Shown here in pieces: positions 15,253 to 23,122 of a DNA stretch of 30,736 nt. Every line of letters begins with the position of its first letter. Within the stretch, counting starts at the first letter, position 1. Made by a program: the position numbers and the translations under genes. The DNA is taken from NCBI GenBank assembly GCA_934247335.1, contig CAKQJJ010000004.1, forward strand, positions 1 to 30,736, given 5' to 3'. The notes beneath the pieces were generated by a model. That model was given only the letters and a program-made list of their open reading frames with translations. It did no database searches and was not told the origin of the DNA. Source of the stretch: an uncultured Clostridia bacterium. GTDB lineage: Bacteria > Bacillota > Clostridia > Christensenellales > Pumilibacteraceae.

Positions 15253-15825
15253 ATGAAAGTACAAAACCTCAACAAATCGTCACAAAAAACGCGCAAACTT
15301 ATTAAAACGGTGTTTGCCGAGATGCTTTCGGAAAAGCACGAACTGGGCAAAATCACGGTCAGCGAACTTGTAAAACGCGCGGACATCAATCGCGGGACCT
15401 TTTATTCGCATTACGACGACATATACGCGGTTGCGGAAGATTACGAAAACGAACTCGTGGAAAACTTTTTCAGCAACGCCGAGCTTATCGCCTCGACCAA
15501 CGCGGAAAAATTTATCGATTCGTTTTTTGCGTACGTAAAGCAAAACGACGAAAATTATCGCATGCTGTGCAAGTCCGACGACTTTCTTTTAATGGCAAAA
15601 AAGCTTACTCATCTTGCCGTGAATAAGCTTACGGAATTGAGCCGCGAGGACAAGCGCATCAAAAACCGCGACTATCTTGAACTGGAAATAGACATGTTCG
15701 TAATGGGGCTGACTCTCGAATATGTCAAGTGTTGTCGCGGAGTAAGTCCTCTGACGCTTTCGGATTTGTACGATTACACGAAATACTGGCTTGCCGATTT
15801 CGTCAAACGCCGCTGCGAAAAATAA
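15253..15825 (+). CDS. TetR-family regulator of the ABC exporter operon
   Basis: 190 residues. The HTH ends with ITVSELVKRADINRGTFYSH (34-53), the conserved TFYSHY tail. The C-terminal domain is helical and Cys/aromatic-containing (VKCCRGVSPL) and would bind the inducer. AAAGG precedes the ATG. Divergent from the exporter with paired palindromes between them, it most likely represses both directions until the exported compound is sensed. It is similar in design to the TetR at 2549 but the sequences are clearly different. A terminator follows at 15925-15955. Confidence 0.9.
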   Translation: MKVQNLNKSSQKTRKLIKTVFAEMLSEKHELGKITVSELVKRADINRGTFYSHYDDIYAVAEDYENELVENFFSNAELIASTNAEKFIDSFFAYVKQNDENYRMLCKSDDFLLMAKKLTHLAVNKLTELSREDKRIKNRDYLELEIDMFVMGLTLEYVKCCRGVSPLTLSDLYDYTKYWLADFVKRRCEK

Positions 15826-15924
15826 TTTTTTTAGCGATCGGAAAATATGGCTCGAATAAGCCCGAAAAAACGCCGTAAAGCGTTTCTCATCCCGAAGCCG
15901 AAAATATTTCTAGTATATATAAAG

Positions 15925-15955
15925 AAAAGACAGGCTTTTTACTACCTGTCTTTTT
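15925..15955. terminator. Bidirectional terminator between TetR and GH3 genes
   Basis: AAAAGACAGG (15925-15934) pairs with CCTGTCTTTT (15945-15954) and has T-runs in both directions. It serves the convergent TetR gene (+) and GH3 gene (-). The rest of 15826-16034 has no credible gene. Confidence 0.85.
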
Positions 15956-15961
15956 CGTTTT

Positions 15962-15987
15962 GCCGCGCGTTTTTGCGGCGTTTTTTT
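15962..15987 (+). terminator. Second plus-strand terminator
   Basis: GCCGC (15962-15966) pairs with GCGGC (15975-15979), followed by G and seven T's. It is a backup to the hairpin immediately before it. Confidence 0.6.
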
Positions 15988-16034
15988 GTTTTTCGTTTCG
16001 CCCGTCCGATATTCCGGGATGGGAATTTTAGTTT

Positions 16035-19000
16035 TTACTTTCTTTTACGCGTTACGTAAGCTGCGGCAAAGAGCAAACAAAGCGGCAAAACAAGCGACGC
16101 GGCGTTTACCGAGCTTGTGCAGTTGCCGGAAGAATCACGGTTTTCGCCCTCTTCCTTCGGCTGAGCTTTTCCGCACACGGAACAGGTTCCGTTTTCGTAG
16201 TCGTGAACGGCAAGCGGGATTTGTTCGGTTTCCACCGCTCCGCAAGCGCACACACGGTGTCTTTCGCCCTTAACGAGGCACGTAGCGGCTTTATCGATCT
16301 GCCATTCGCCGAACACGTGGTTGTGAACTCCGCCCGGCTGCATTTTTCCGCAAACCGTGCATATTCCGTTTTCGTACGTGTGATTTCCGGTTGCGGGAAT
16401 TTCTTCCGACTGAGTTTTTCCGCAAATCGAGCAGGTGCGCTCTTTCACGCCTTTGTCGGAACAGGTTGCGGCGCGCACCTCCGTCCATTCGCCGTAGTTG
16501 TGTTCGCACGAATCAGAAAAAGCGGTTACTTTTATTTTTTCCATTGCCGTTACGTCCTGCGTTTTGCCCGACACGATAATCGTGTGAACGCCGAACGACA
16601 GCGCGCGTTTATCGATTTTTCCGGACACGGTTTCGCCGTCGAGCGACACGGACAAGCCGTCCGTCGCACCGATTATTTCGATATTGTACTCGTCGTCCGT
16701 TCCGAGATAGAAGCGATACATGCGCGAAAGCGTTTCGCCGTCGGTTTTTTCCGCAGCGTAACTGCCCGAGGTTATCGAGTCGCCGTTTCCGACGTACGTC
16801 ACCATCTGATCGTTGCTGTTCGTGAGCATCAGGAATTTCAGCGTGCTTTTAACGTTGCTTTCCAGCTGCTCGCGGGTTATTATTCTGCTCTTATAAGCGG
16901 CGATGAGGTTGGAATATTCGGCGTTGAAGCTTTTGAAGTTGTTGCCCGCGGCTATCAGCGGGATATGCGGATAGGACGGGGTCCAGTCGCCGAATACCGC
17001 GCCTTTAAAGCCCCAGTCGGTGCGCAGAACGTCGGTGATAAGCGCGCGGCTTGCCGAAACGTACATTCCGTTGCACAAATTATAGCTGGACATGACGGCG
17101 TAGGCGTCGCCTTCTTTGATTACTATTTCAAACGGCTTTAAGTAGATTTCGCGAAGAGCGCGGTTGCTTATACGCGAATCGTTGACGTAACGACCGTTTT
17201 CCTGATTGTTGGTGGTGTAGTGTTTTACGCACACCGACACGCCCGTACTCTGAGCTCCGCGAGTTACCGCCGCGCCCATTTTTCCGGCAAGCAGAGGATC
17301 CTCGGAGAAATACTCGAAGTTTCTGCCGCACAGCGGGTGACGATGAATGTTTACGCCGGGAGCCAGCCACACGTTTACGCCAACAGCCGACGCCTCGAAG
17401 CCCACTTGTCTTCCGAAGCTTTCGGCAAGCTCGGCGTTCCAGGTGGAGGCGAGCATGGTCATGCACGGGAACCAGGTTGCCGAACTTGCGACTCTTATGC
17501 CCGCGGGACCGTCCGCCGTGTACGCGTTGGGGATGCCGTACTTTCTGGAAGTGCGATAGCCGCCCACTCCTCCGGTGTTGATTTCGCCCTTGCTGTTTGC
17601 CGCGTCGGTGCCGTGCATATAAATAAGCTCTTCCACCGACAGCTGCGACACGAAGTCGTCCAGAAGCGAATTGTCAAACAAAACGTCGTTGTACGTAATT
17701 ACTTTTTCAAGTTTGGCGCCGTCCATCGAGGGCGCAGCACCTGCAAACTCGGCGGTATTATCCTTATAATTACCGGTGTGAATTGCCTTTCCGTCGGTTT
17801 TTTCGACGTTAAGCGAATACAGACAGCCGAGCGCCGAATTTTCGCTTGTAAGCACTATTTCGTTTTTGCCTTTTGCAAGCGTTACGACCAGCGAATCGGA
17901 CTGAACGCAATCGAATTTATTGTCGGCAAGCGCCATATCGAGCGATACCGAAGTGCGGCTGAGCGGAATATATCCGCATTTTTTTCCGCCCACCGATACC
18001 GAAAGAGCTTTTTCGGAAGCCTCGGTGAAATCGGAAGCCAGCACGGATAAATCGTACGAGCCGGCGCTTTCGGCGTTTACGGTGAACGTGTACTTGTTGC
18101 CCGCTTTTCCGCTGTAACCGGTGACGAATTTGTCCGAACCGTGAATTATTCCGGTGGACGACGTTCCAATGGAAGCCGGGATAACGGCTTTTCCGTCGCC
18201 GACGTTTTCGTTGTATATCGCAAAGAAGTCGATATTCTGGAATTTCAAGCCGTTGGAAGTGAATTTAAGCGTGCATTCGCCTGCGGGCAGCGTGATTTTG
18301 TTTGCCGCGCTGATAATGGGAACGCACTTATACCACTGTCCGTCGCTTTCGTCGTGCGTGCGGGTGGCAAGCGACGCCACTACCGGCTGCGCTACGCCGT
18401 TTACGGTTACCGTGAACATATCGTTCTGACCGTCGTACTGAGTTGCCATGGCAAACATGATATTGTATTCGCCCGCTTTTTCGACGTCCAGTTTATATTC
18501 GAGGAAGCCGCCGTTGCGATTGAGATTGCCGATACCCTTGCCGATAGAAGTGCCGCTTGCGTAAGCTTCGAGCGAGGACGAGGACGACTTATCCACGTAG
18601 TCCTCCGCCTGAATTACGGTTGCGCCAAGCGCGTTTACTTTAATTGCGCCGGCAGAGCGGGTTTGCTCTCCCGCAAGCGTTTCGGTTTTGCCGTTTGCAA
18701 GCAGACGGGCTGGCAGCGTGCTGTCGGGCAGGGCGCTGAGCTTTTCGATTACCTGATTTTTATCGACGGTAAATCTTCCGGCAACGCCGTTTGCGCCTGC
18801 CGAACGAATGCTGTTGCCGACGTAGAATGCGTATTCGCCTTTGAGAAGAACGGTGCTGTCCTTGGAGATTTTTCCGAGGTCGTCGTACACAGCCATGTCG
18901 TTTACGTCAAACGTGATTTCGATTTTCTGGCTCTGTCCGGGCGCGAGCGTTTCGGTTTTTGCAAATCCGCCCAGCTGTTTTGCGGGAGTGCCGAATTCGC

Positions 19001-19967
19001 CCTGCGGCGCCGAATAATACGCCTGCAACACTTCCTTTGCGGGGAAGTTGCCCACGTTTTTAACAGTCGCCGAAGCTATTACTTTGCCGTCATGCACCTC
19101 TGCTTTACGCTCGGACAGCTCGAACTTGCCGTAGCTTAATCCGAAGCCGAACTCGTAATTTACTTTTTCGTAATTTTTATCGAAGGTTTCAAACCAGCGA
19201 TAGCCGACGTACACGTCCTCGGTGTAGAGCGTGTAGTTCTGCTCGCCGAACGTTCCCACGCTTTCGGAGGGATAGTCGTCAAGCGATTTTGCCCAGGTGT
19301 CCACGGTTTTGCCCGAGGGAGAAACGTCGCCGCACAATACCGAGGCAAGCGATTCGCCGGCAAGGCTTCCGCCGAAATAACAAACGACGATAGCGCCTAC
19401 GTTTTTCTCGATAAGCCAGGTGGTGTCGATAACCGAGCCTACGTTTAACAAAATTATTACGTTTTCGCTGCCGACCGAATTGATAAGAGCGGAAATTTCC
19501 GCCTTTTCGGTTGCCGAAAGATAGTACGAACTGCGACTTCTGTCGGCATTTTCGGTGGTTTCGCGGCTTATAAGATACAAAACTTTGTTTTCGTCGGTTA
19601 TGCGATTGAACAGTTTCGTGTCGAACGCCTTGATTTTACCTGCCGATGCAGCCGAGCGCATACCCTGCTCGTAGCTTATTTTTTCGGTAGTGTTGACCCA
19701 GCCGCTGCCGCCTCCGCCGTAAATCATCGAACTTCCGCCGACCAGCGCCACTCTGTCGCTCTTTTTAAGCGGCAACGCGCCCTGATTGCGAAGAAGCACG
19801 GTGCCTTCGTCCGCGATCGAGCGGGCTACCGTTTTACTTCCGGGGTGAACGATACTGCCCGCCGCCGAAACCGTTTCGACTTTTTTACTTATCGGCAATG
19901 CCGCCAGCGCAGTGGAAAACACCGCTGCGGCAAGCAGAACCGACAATATTTTATTGGTTTTTTTCAT
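16035..19967 (-). CDS. Circularly permuted GH3 glycosidase with CBM-like, Cys-repeat and C-terminal anchor domains
   Basis: 1310 residues from the ATG at 19967, which follows AGGAG; an in-frame ATG at 20006 lacks a site. Order: signal peptide (1-36), GH3 C-terminal domain (about 38-285, ending YEFGFGLSYGKFE), FnIII-like domain (290-395), CBM6/35-like domain (about 450-590, VIQAEDYVDK), a second beta-sandwich (600-725), then the GH3 barrel (about 755-1050). The barrel has DGPAGIRV, GRNFEYFSEDP, VKHY and the nucleophile Asp994 in VFGDW. After a small domain (1055-1150) come Cys repeats (1154-1270) and a membrane helix with RKRK (1287-1310). The reversed domain order is known from Ruminococcus and Butyrivibrio beta-glucosidases. 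It should cleave non-reducing-end sugars from plant or host glycans at the cell surface. It follows a lipoprotein gene by 31 bp, likely one operon. Confidence 0.88.
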   Translation of the reverse strand: MKKTNKILSVLLAAAVFSTALAALPISKKVETVSAAGSIVHPGSKTVARSIADEGTVLLRNQGALPLKKSDRVALVGGSSMIYGGGGSGWVNTTEKISYEQGMRSAASAGKIKAFDTKLFNRITDENKVLYLISRETTENADRSRSSYYLSATEKAEISALINSVGSENVIILLNVGSVIDTTWLIEKNVGAIVVCYFGGSLAGESLASVLCGDVSPSGKTVDTWAKSLDDYPSESVGTFGEQNYTLYTEDVYVGYRWFETFDKNYEKVNYEFGFGLSYGKFELSERKAEVHDGKVIASATVKNVGNFPAKEVLQAYYSAPQGEFGTPAKQLGGFAKTETLAPGQSQKIEITFDVNDMAVYDDLGKISKDSTVLLKGEYAFYVGNSIRSAGANGVAGRFTVDKNQVIEKLSALPDSTLPARLLANGKTETLAGEQTRSAGAIKVNALGATVIQAEDYVDKSSSSSLEAYASGTSIGKGIGNLNRNGGFLEYKLDVEKAGEYNIMFAMATQYDGQNDMFTVTVNGVAQPVVASLATRTHDESDGQWYKCVPIISAANKITLPAGECTLKFTSNGLKFQNIDFFAIYNENVGDGKAVIPASIGTSSTGIIHGSDKFVTGYSGKAGNKYTFTVNAESAGSYDLSVLASDFTEASEKALSVSVGGKKCGYIPLSRTSVSLDMALADNKFDCVQSDSLVVTLAKGKNEIVLTSENSALGCLYSLNVEKTDGKAIHTGNYKDNTAEFAGAAPSMDGAKLEKVITYNDVLFDNSLLDDFVSQLSVEELIYMHGTDAANSKGEINTGGVGGYRTSRKYGIPNAYTADGPAGIRVASSATWFPCMTMLASTWNAELAESFGRQVGFEASAVGVNVWLAPGVNIHRHPLCGRNFEYFSEDPLLAGKMGAAVTRGAQSTGVSVCVKHYTTNNQENGRYVNDSRISNRALREIYLKPFEIVIKEGDAYAVMSSYNLCNGMYVSASRALITDVLRTDWGFKGAVFGDWTPSYPHIPLIAAGNNFKSFNAEYSNLIAAYKSRIITREQLESNVKSTLKFLMLTNSNDQMVTYVGNGDSITSGSYAAEKTDGETLSRMYRFYLGTDDEYNIEIIGATDGLSVSLDGETVSGKIDKRALSFGVHTIIVSGKTQDVTAMEKIKVTAFSDSCEHNYGEWTEVRAATCSDKGVKERTCSICGKTQSEEIPATGNHTYENGICTVCGKMQPGGVHNHVFGEWQIDKAATCLVKGERHRVCACGAVETEQIPLAVHDYENGTCSVCGKAQPKEEGENRDSSGNCTSSVNAASLVLPLCLLFAAAYVTRKRK

Positions 19968-19998
19968 AAAGCTCCTGTTTTGGTGTAAGTATTTCGGG

Positions 19999-22041
19999 TT
20001 ACGCAACTTTTACGTCGCCGCCGAGAACGGTAACCGCGTTTATGGTCATAGCGGCGTTTTCGGTGGACAGACGGATAATTCCTTCGCCGTCGAAATAGCC
20101 GTGATTGTACCATTCGTTATCCGAATTGATACTGCTGAAATAGCGGTACTGAGCCACGGTTTTTCCGCCGGAAATCGCGTTTCCGAACAGGGTTATGTAA
20201 CCGTTTTTGCGGACCAGTCTGAATTTGAACGTAGCGTTTCCGAGAACGGACGACAGATTTACTCCGTCGGCAGGCTGCACGAACCAGGTGCCTGCGTTGT
20301 GGTAAATCGCGCTCTGATCGGGTTCCATACCGATGCCCGCCATGGTCATATACAGTTTGCCGTCAACCGAATTGAGTATTCCGGTATCGGCGTCCTTGCC
20401 CTTGAACAGGTACACGAGGTAATTGTGCCAGAGCTGTTCGGGATTGTGGCTTGCGATAGCGAAATCGAGCTGAACGTCGAAGTCGCCGCTTCCGAACACG
20501 AGGTTCTTTCCGTCGGAGTTTTTAACGTTTACGTTGTCTACGGTTGCGTTTTCAAGCAGTTTTACGCCCGTTTCGGTTTTGTTTTCGGGGCAAAGCGTGC
20601 CTTCTTTGATTTTAACTTGTTTTAGGTTGACCGTGTTGCTCTCGCCCGTGAGCGCAATATACAGCGCGGGAACGCCCTTATAACCCAGCGTTGCCGTGAG
20701 CGTGCAGGTGCGGAGAACTCCCGCTTCGTTGGTGGTGGTCATAACTACTTTTACGTCCACGACGTCGGTTCCGACGCGCTTGAACGAAGCGGTTACGTCC
20801 ACGCCCTTTTGCATACAGTAAGCAAACTGCGTGTCCTCTACGTCGTCGAGGAACCAGCTGGTTGCAACCGTTTTGCTGCCGTCGAGAACGTGCAGGAACG
20901 GGTGCTCGTTCTGTCCGTAATAGTTTTCGGTCCACCAGGGGATGACAGGCGTAATCGGGTTGATACCGTTTTTAACGCATTCGCGCTGTCCGTCAAGGTA
21001 GGTCACGGGCGCGATATCGAATATAAAGTTGTGCCATTCGGCGTTGGAGCCCGATTTGTTGTGGAAAGTAAACTCGACGTCAAACGCGCCGTCAAGATAT
21101 ATTTCGTAATAGTTTTGATATTTTCCCGCGTTTACGATGTCAAGCTGTTCGTTCAGCAGACCTTTGCAACCCGAGCAAATTTTGTAGTTATCCACGACCG
21201 TGAAATCCGAGCCGTGAGCGTACGGATCTACCGGTATATCGAACGACTGAGTTTTTTTGCAGCCCGAGCAGGTACTCGTTTTTTTGCCCGCTTTGGTGCA
21301 GGTTGCGTTCTCGGATATAACGGGTTCTCCGTAGGTGTGCGCATCGGGATCGAGCGGCAAAGCCTTTTCGATGACCTTCTGGCAGTTTTCGCATCTGTAT
21401 CTCACCATACCCTCTTGCGAGCAGGTGGAAGCCACGGTTTTCGTGGGAGCGCCCAGCGTGTGCGCTTCGGGGTCGATTGCCGTTTCTTCTTCGATTTTAG
21501 CGCCGCAATCGACGCAAAAACGGAAGCGTTTCCCCGTTTCGTTGCAGGTGGATTGCTTTTCAACCGTCCACTCGCTGTAATTTCCGGTGTGAGCGCTTGC
21601 GTCTACCGGGATTTCCTCGGTAACCGTTTTTTCGCACACCGAGCAAACGCCCTCTTTTTCGCCTGCCGAAACGCAGGTTGCGGCAGTTCTCACCGTCCAC
21701 ACGTAATTATGTTCGCCGGCGGCGGGCAAAGTGCGCTCCGCCTGATTGCCGCACACCGAGCAAGTTCCCTTTTCCTTGCCTTCGGCACCGCAGGTAGCCT
21801 CGGTTTCGGTGGTCCACACGTAATTATGCTCGCCGGTTGCCGCGATTTCTTCCTCTATCTTGGCTCCGCACGAACAGATTTTTTCTTTTAAGCCTTTTTC
21901 GCCGCAAGTCGCTTCTTTTACGGTCGTCCAATCGCCGTATTCGTGAGTGTGCGCGCTTTCCGGTTTGCATCCGGCTGCCGCAACTGCGAAAATCATGCCT
22001 GCGGCAAGTAAAATCGCCGCCCATCTTCTCCGTTTTTCCAT
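19999..22041 (-). CDS. Cys-repeat lipoprotein with two lectin-like C-terminal modules
   Basis: 680 residues from the ATG at 22041, preceded by AAGGAGG. The lipobox Cys is residue 25 (AAAGC). Residues 46-290 hold six C-x9-C-x(1-2)-C units (Cys at 46, 84, 123, 166, 207, 248) with His between units (EHNYVW, DASAHTGNY, DPEAHTLG), then a half unit. Residues about 305-680 form two similar beta-rich modules (EWHNFIFDIAP and QLWHNYLVYLFKG), perhaps concanavalin/LamG-type jelly rolls; I cannot name the family. The N-terminal 95 residues are almost identical to the lipoprotein at 25459. Directly upstream of the GH3 gene, it may bind the same glycan. Confidence 0.82.
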   Translation of the reverse strand: MEKRRRWAAILLAAGMIFAVAAAGCKPESAHTHEYGDWTTVKEATCGEKGLKEKICSCGAKIEEEIAATGEHNYVWTTETEATCGAEGKEKGTCSVCGNQAERTLPAAGEHNYVWTVRTAATCVSAGEKEGVCSVCEKTVTEEIPVDASAHTGNYSEWTVEKQSTCNETGKRFRFCVDCGAKIEEETAIDPEAHTLGAPTKTVASTCSQEGMVRYRCENCQKVIEKALPLDPDAHTYGEPVISENATCTKAGKKTSTCSGCKKTQSFDIPVDPYAHGSDFTVVDNYKICSGCKGLLNEQLDIVNAGKYQNYYEIYLDGAFDVEFTFHNKSGSNAEWHNFIFDIAPVTYLDGQRECVKNGINPITPVIPWWTENYYGQNEHPFLHVLDGSKTVATSWFLDDVEDTQFAYCMQKGVDVTASFKRVGTDVVDVKVVMTTTNEAGVLRTCTLTATLGYKGVPALYIALTGESNTVNLKQVKIKEGTLCPENKTETGVKLLENATVDNVNVKNSDGKNLVFGSGDFDVQLDFAIASHNPEQLWHNYLVYLFKGKDADTGILNSVDGKLYMTMAGIGMEPDQSAIYHNAGTWFVQPADGVNLSSVLGNATFKFRLVRKNGYITLFGNAISGGKTVAQYRYFSSINSDNEWYNHGYFDGEGIIRLSTENAAMTINAVTVLGGDVKVA

Positions 22042-22102
22042 AAATTTAATCCTCCTTGTCAGTCTTAAAGTTGCAAAATATCGTTTGCGGACTTCGTTTG
22101 AC

Positions 22103-22131
22103 TTGACAATTTTTGATATTTCAAGTATATT
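22103..22131 (+). promoter_or_regulatory. Promoter of the AraC-family gene
   Basis: TTGACA (22103-22108), 17 bp, TATATT (22126-22131). The region 22042-22199 is shared with the divergent lipoprotein-GH3 operon, and the arms AAGTAT (22122-22127) and ATACTT (22137-22142) around it could be part of a regulator site. Confidence 0.65.
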
Positions 22132-22199
22132 ATATACATACTTAAAAAGCAATTTTGCTGTTAGGAAAGATTGTATCAAAAATTGGCGTAAAACGGAAC

Positions 22200-23024
22200 A
22201 TGTACTACTACGAATATTTCAGAGACAAAGAAGAACAGGAAATAATGTGCTTCAATAAGGACCTTACGTATTTCAGCCACATTCATCGTGCGGTTGAAAT
22301 AATCTGGTGCGAAAACAAGCACATAGACGTCACGGTGAACGGCGTAAAGTATCGCCTAAACGAAGGCGACGTGTGCTTCGTTCATTCCGAATGGCAGCAC
22401 GAAATGAAAGATTACGGCAGCAACACCTGTCTTCTCATTCCGCCGTGCGCGCTGGACGACTACTATCAGTACATGCGGGGATACGAGCCGGGCAGCTGCG
22501 TCATAAGAAAAGAACGCGCAAAGCCCATCCGCGACTACTTCGACGCGTACGTCCGCGAAAACGTGTATCGCAAAAGATGCCCGCTCTCCCAAAGCGGAAT
22601 GATAAATCTGCTGCTGGGAATGTTTATGGACGAGCTTACCGTAGTCAAAAAAGAAACGCCGGAAGCGGGCGATTACGGCATAGTTTCAAAAATAGTCGAA
22701 TACATAAGCCTTAATTTCGCAACCGAACTCTCGATAGAGAAAGTAGCCGAGGATTTAAACTACAATAAATACTACATTTCCAAGGTGTTTAACAACGTCA
22801 TGAAAATATCCTTCCGCGACTACGTAAACCTCATACGTCTTGCGGATTTCCGCGCCAATTTCAGCAAAGAGCGCTCCATAGAACAGCAGATTGCCGAATG
22901 CGGATTCACTTCGCGCCAGACCTTTTACAGGGCGTTCCGCAAGCAGTACGGCACCACTCCCAACGAATTTTTCAAAACGGCAAGAAAAGACGACAAGCGT
23001 TTTTTTGCCGACGTACGACCTTAA
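22200..23024 (+). CDS. AraC-family transcriptional regulator
   Basis: 274 residues from the ATG at 22200. The open frame extends to a TTG at 22155 and neither start has a strong ribosome site. The N-terminal half is a cupin-type sensing domain (HIHRAVEIIWCENK, then LNEGDVCFVHSEWQHEM, about 30-75). The C-terminal half is the double HTH of AraC: ELSIEKVAEDLNYNKYYISK and EQQIAECGFTSRQTFYRAFR, then YGTTPNEF. Such proteins usually sense a sugar and activate a neighbouring utilisation gene. Being divergent from the lipoprotein-GH3 operon makes that operon the likely target. A bidirectional terminator follows. Confidence 0.9.
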   Translation: MYYYEYFRDKEEQEIMCFNKDLTYFSHIHRAVEIIWCENKHIDVTVNGVKYRLNEGDVCFVHSEWQHEMKDYGSNTCLLIPPCALDDYYQYMRGYEPGSCVIRKERAKPIRDYFDAYVRENVYRKRCPLSQSGMINLLLGMFMDELTVVKKETPEAGDYGIVSKIVEYISLNFATELSIEKVAEDLNYNKYYISKVFNNVMKISFRDYVNLIRLADFRANFSKERSIEQQIAECGFTSRQTFYRAFRKQYGTTPNEFFKTARKDDKRFFADVRP

Positions 23025-23038
23025 AAATTACGCTACAA

Positions 23039-23078
23039 AAAAGCTCCCTCGCGTATTTCCCCGACGAAGGAGCTTTTA
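23039..23078. terminator. Bidirectional terminator between AraC and phosphatase lipoprotein genes
   Basis: AAAAGCTCC (23039-23047) pairs with GGAGCTTTT (23069-23077), extended inward by TCG/CGA past one mismatch. A/T-runs lie on both sides of these convergent genes. Confidence 0.85.
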
Positions 23079-23122
23079 TTTTATATCGTTTTTGACTTTT
23101 CGCGAATTTCGAGCGCCGCGGA

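Noticed and set aside
15847..16059. 70-codon plus-strand frame after the TetR gene
   Set aside because: It runs through two terminator hairpins and has no ribosome site.
16203..19139. Several plus-strand frames of 270-330 codons opposite the GH3 gene
   Set aside because: No ribosome sites and no domain; the opposite strand encodes a continuous, motif-rich glycosidase.
20809..21891. 360-codon plus-strand frame opposite the lectin-like lipoprotein
   Set aside because: Antisense to a gene with clear lipobox and repeats; its apparent repeats are mirrors of the Cys repeat.
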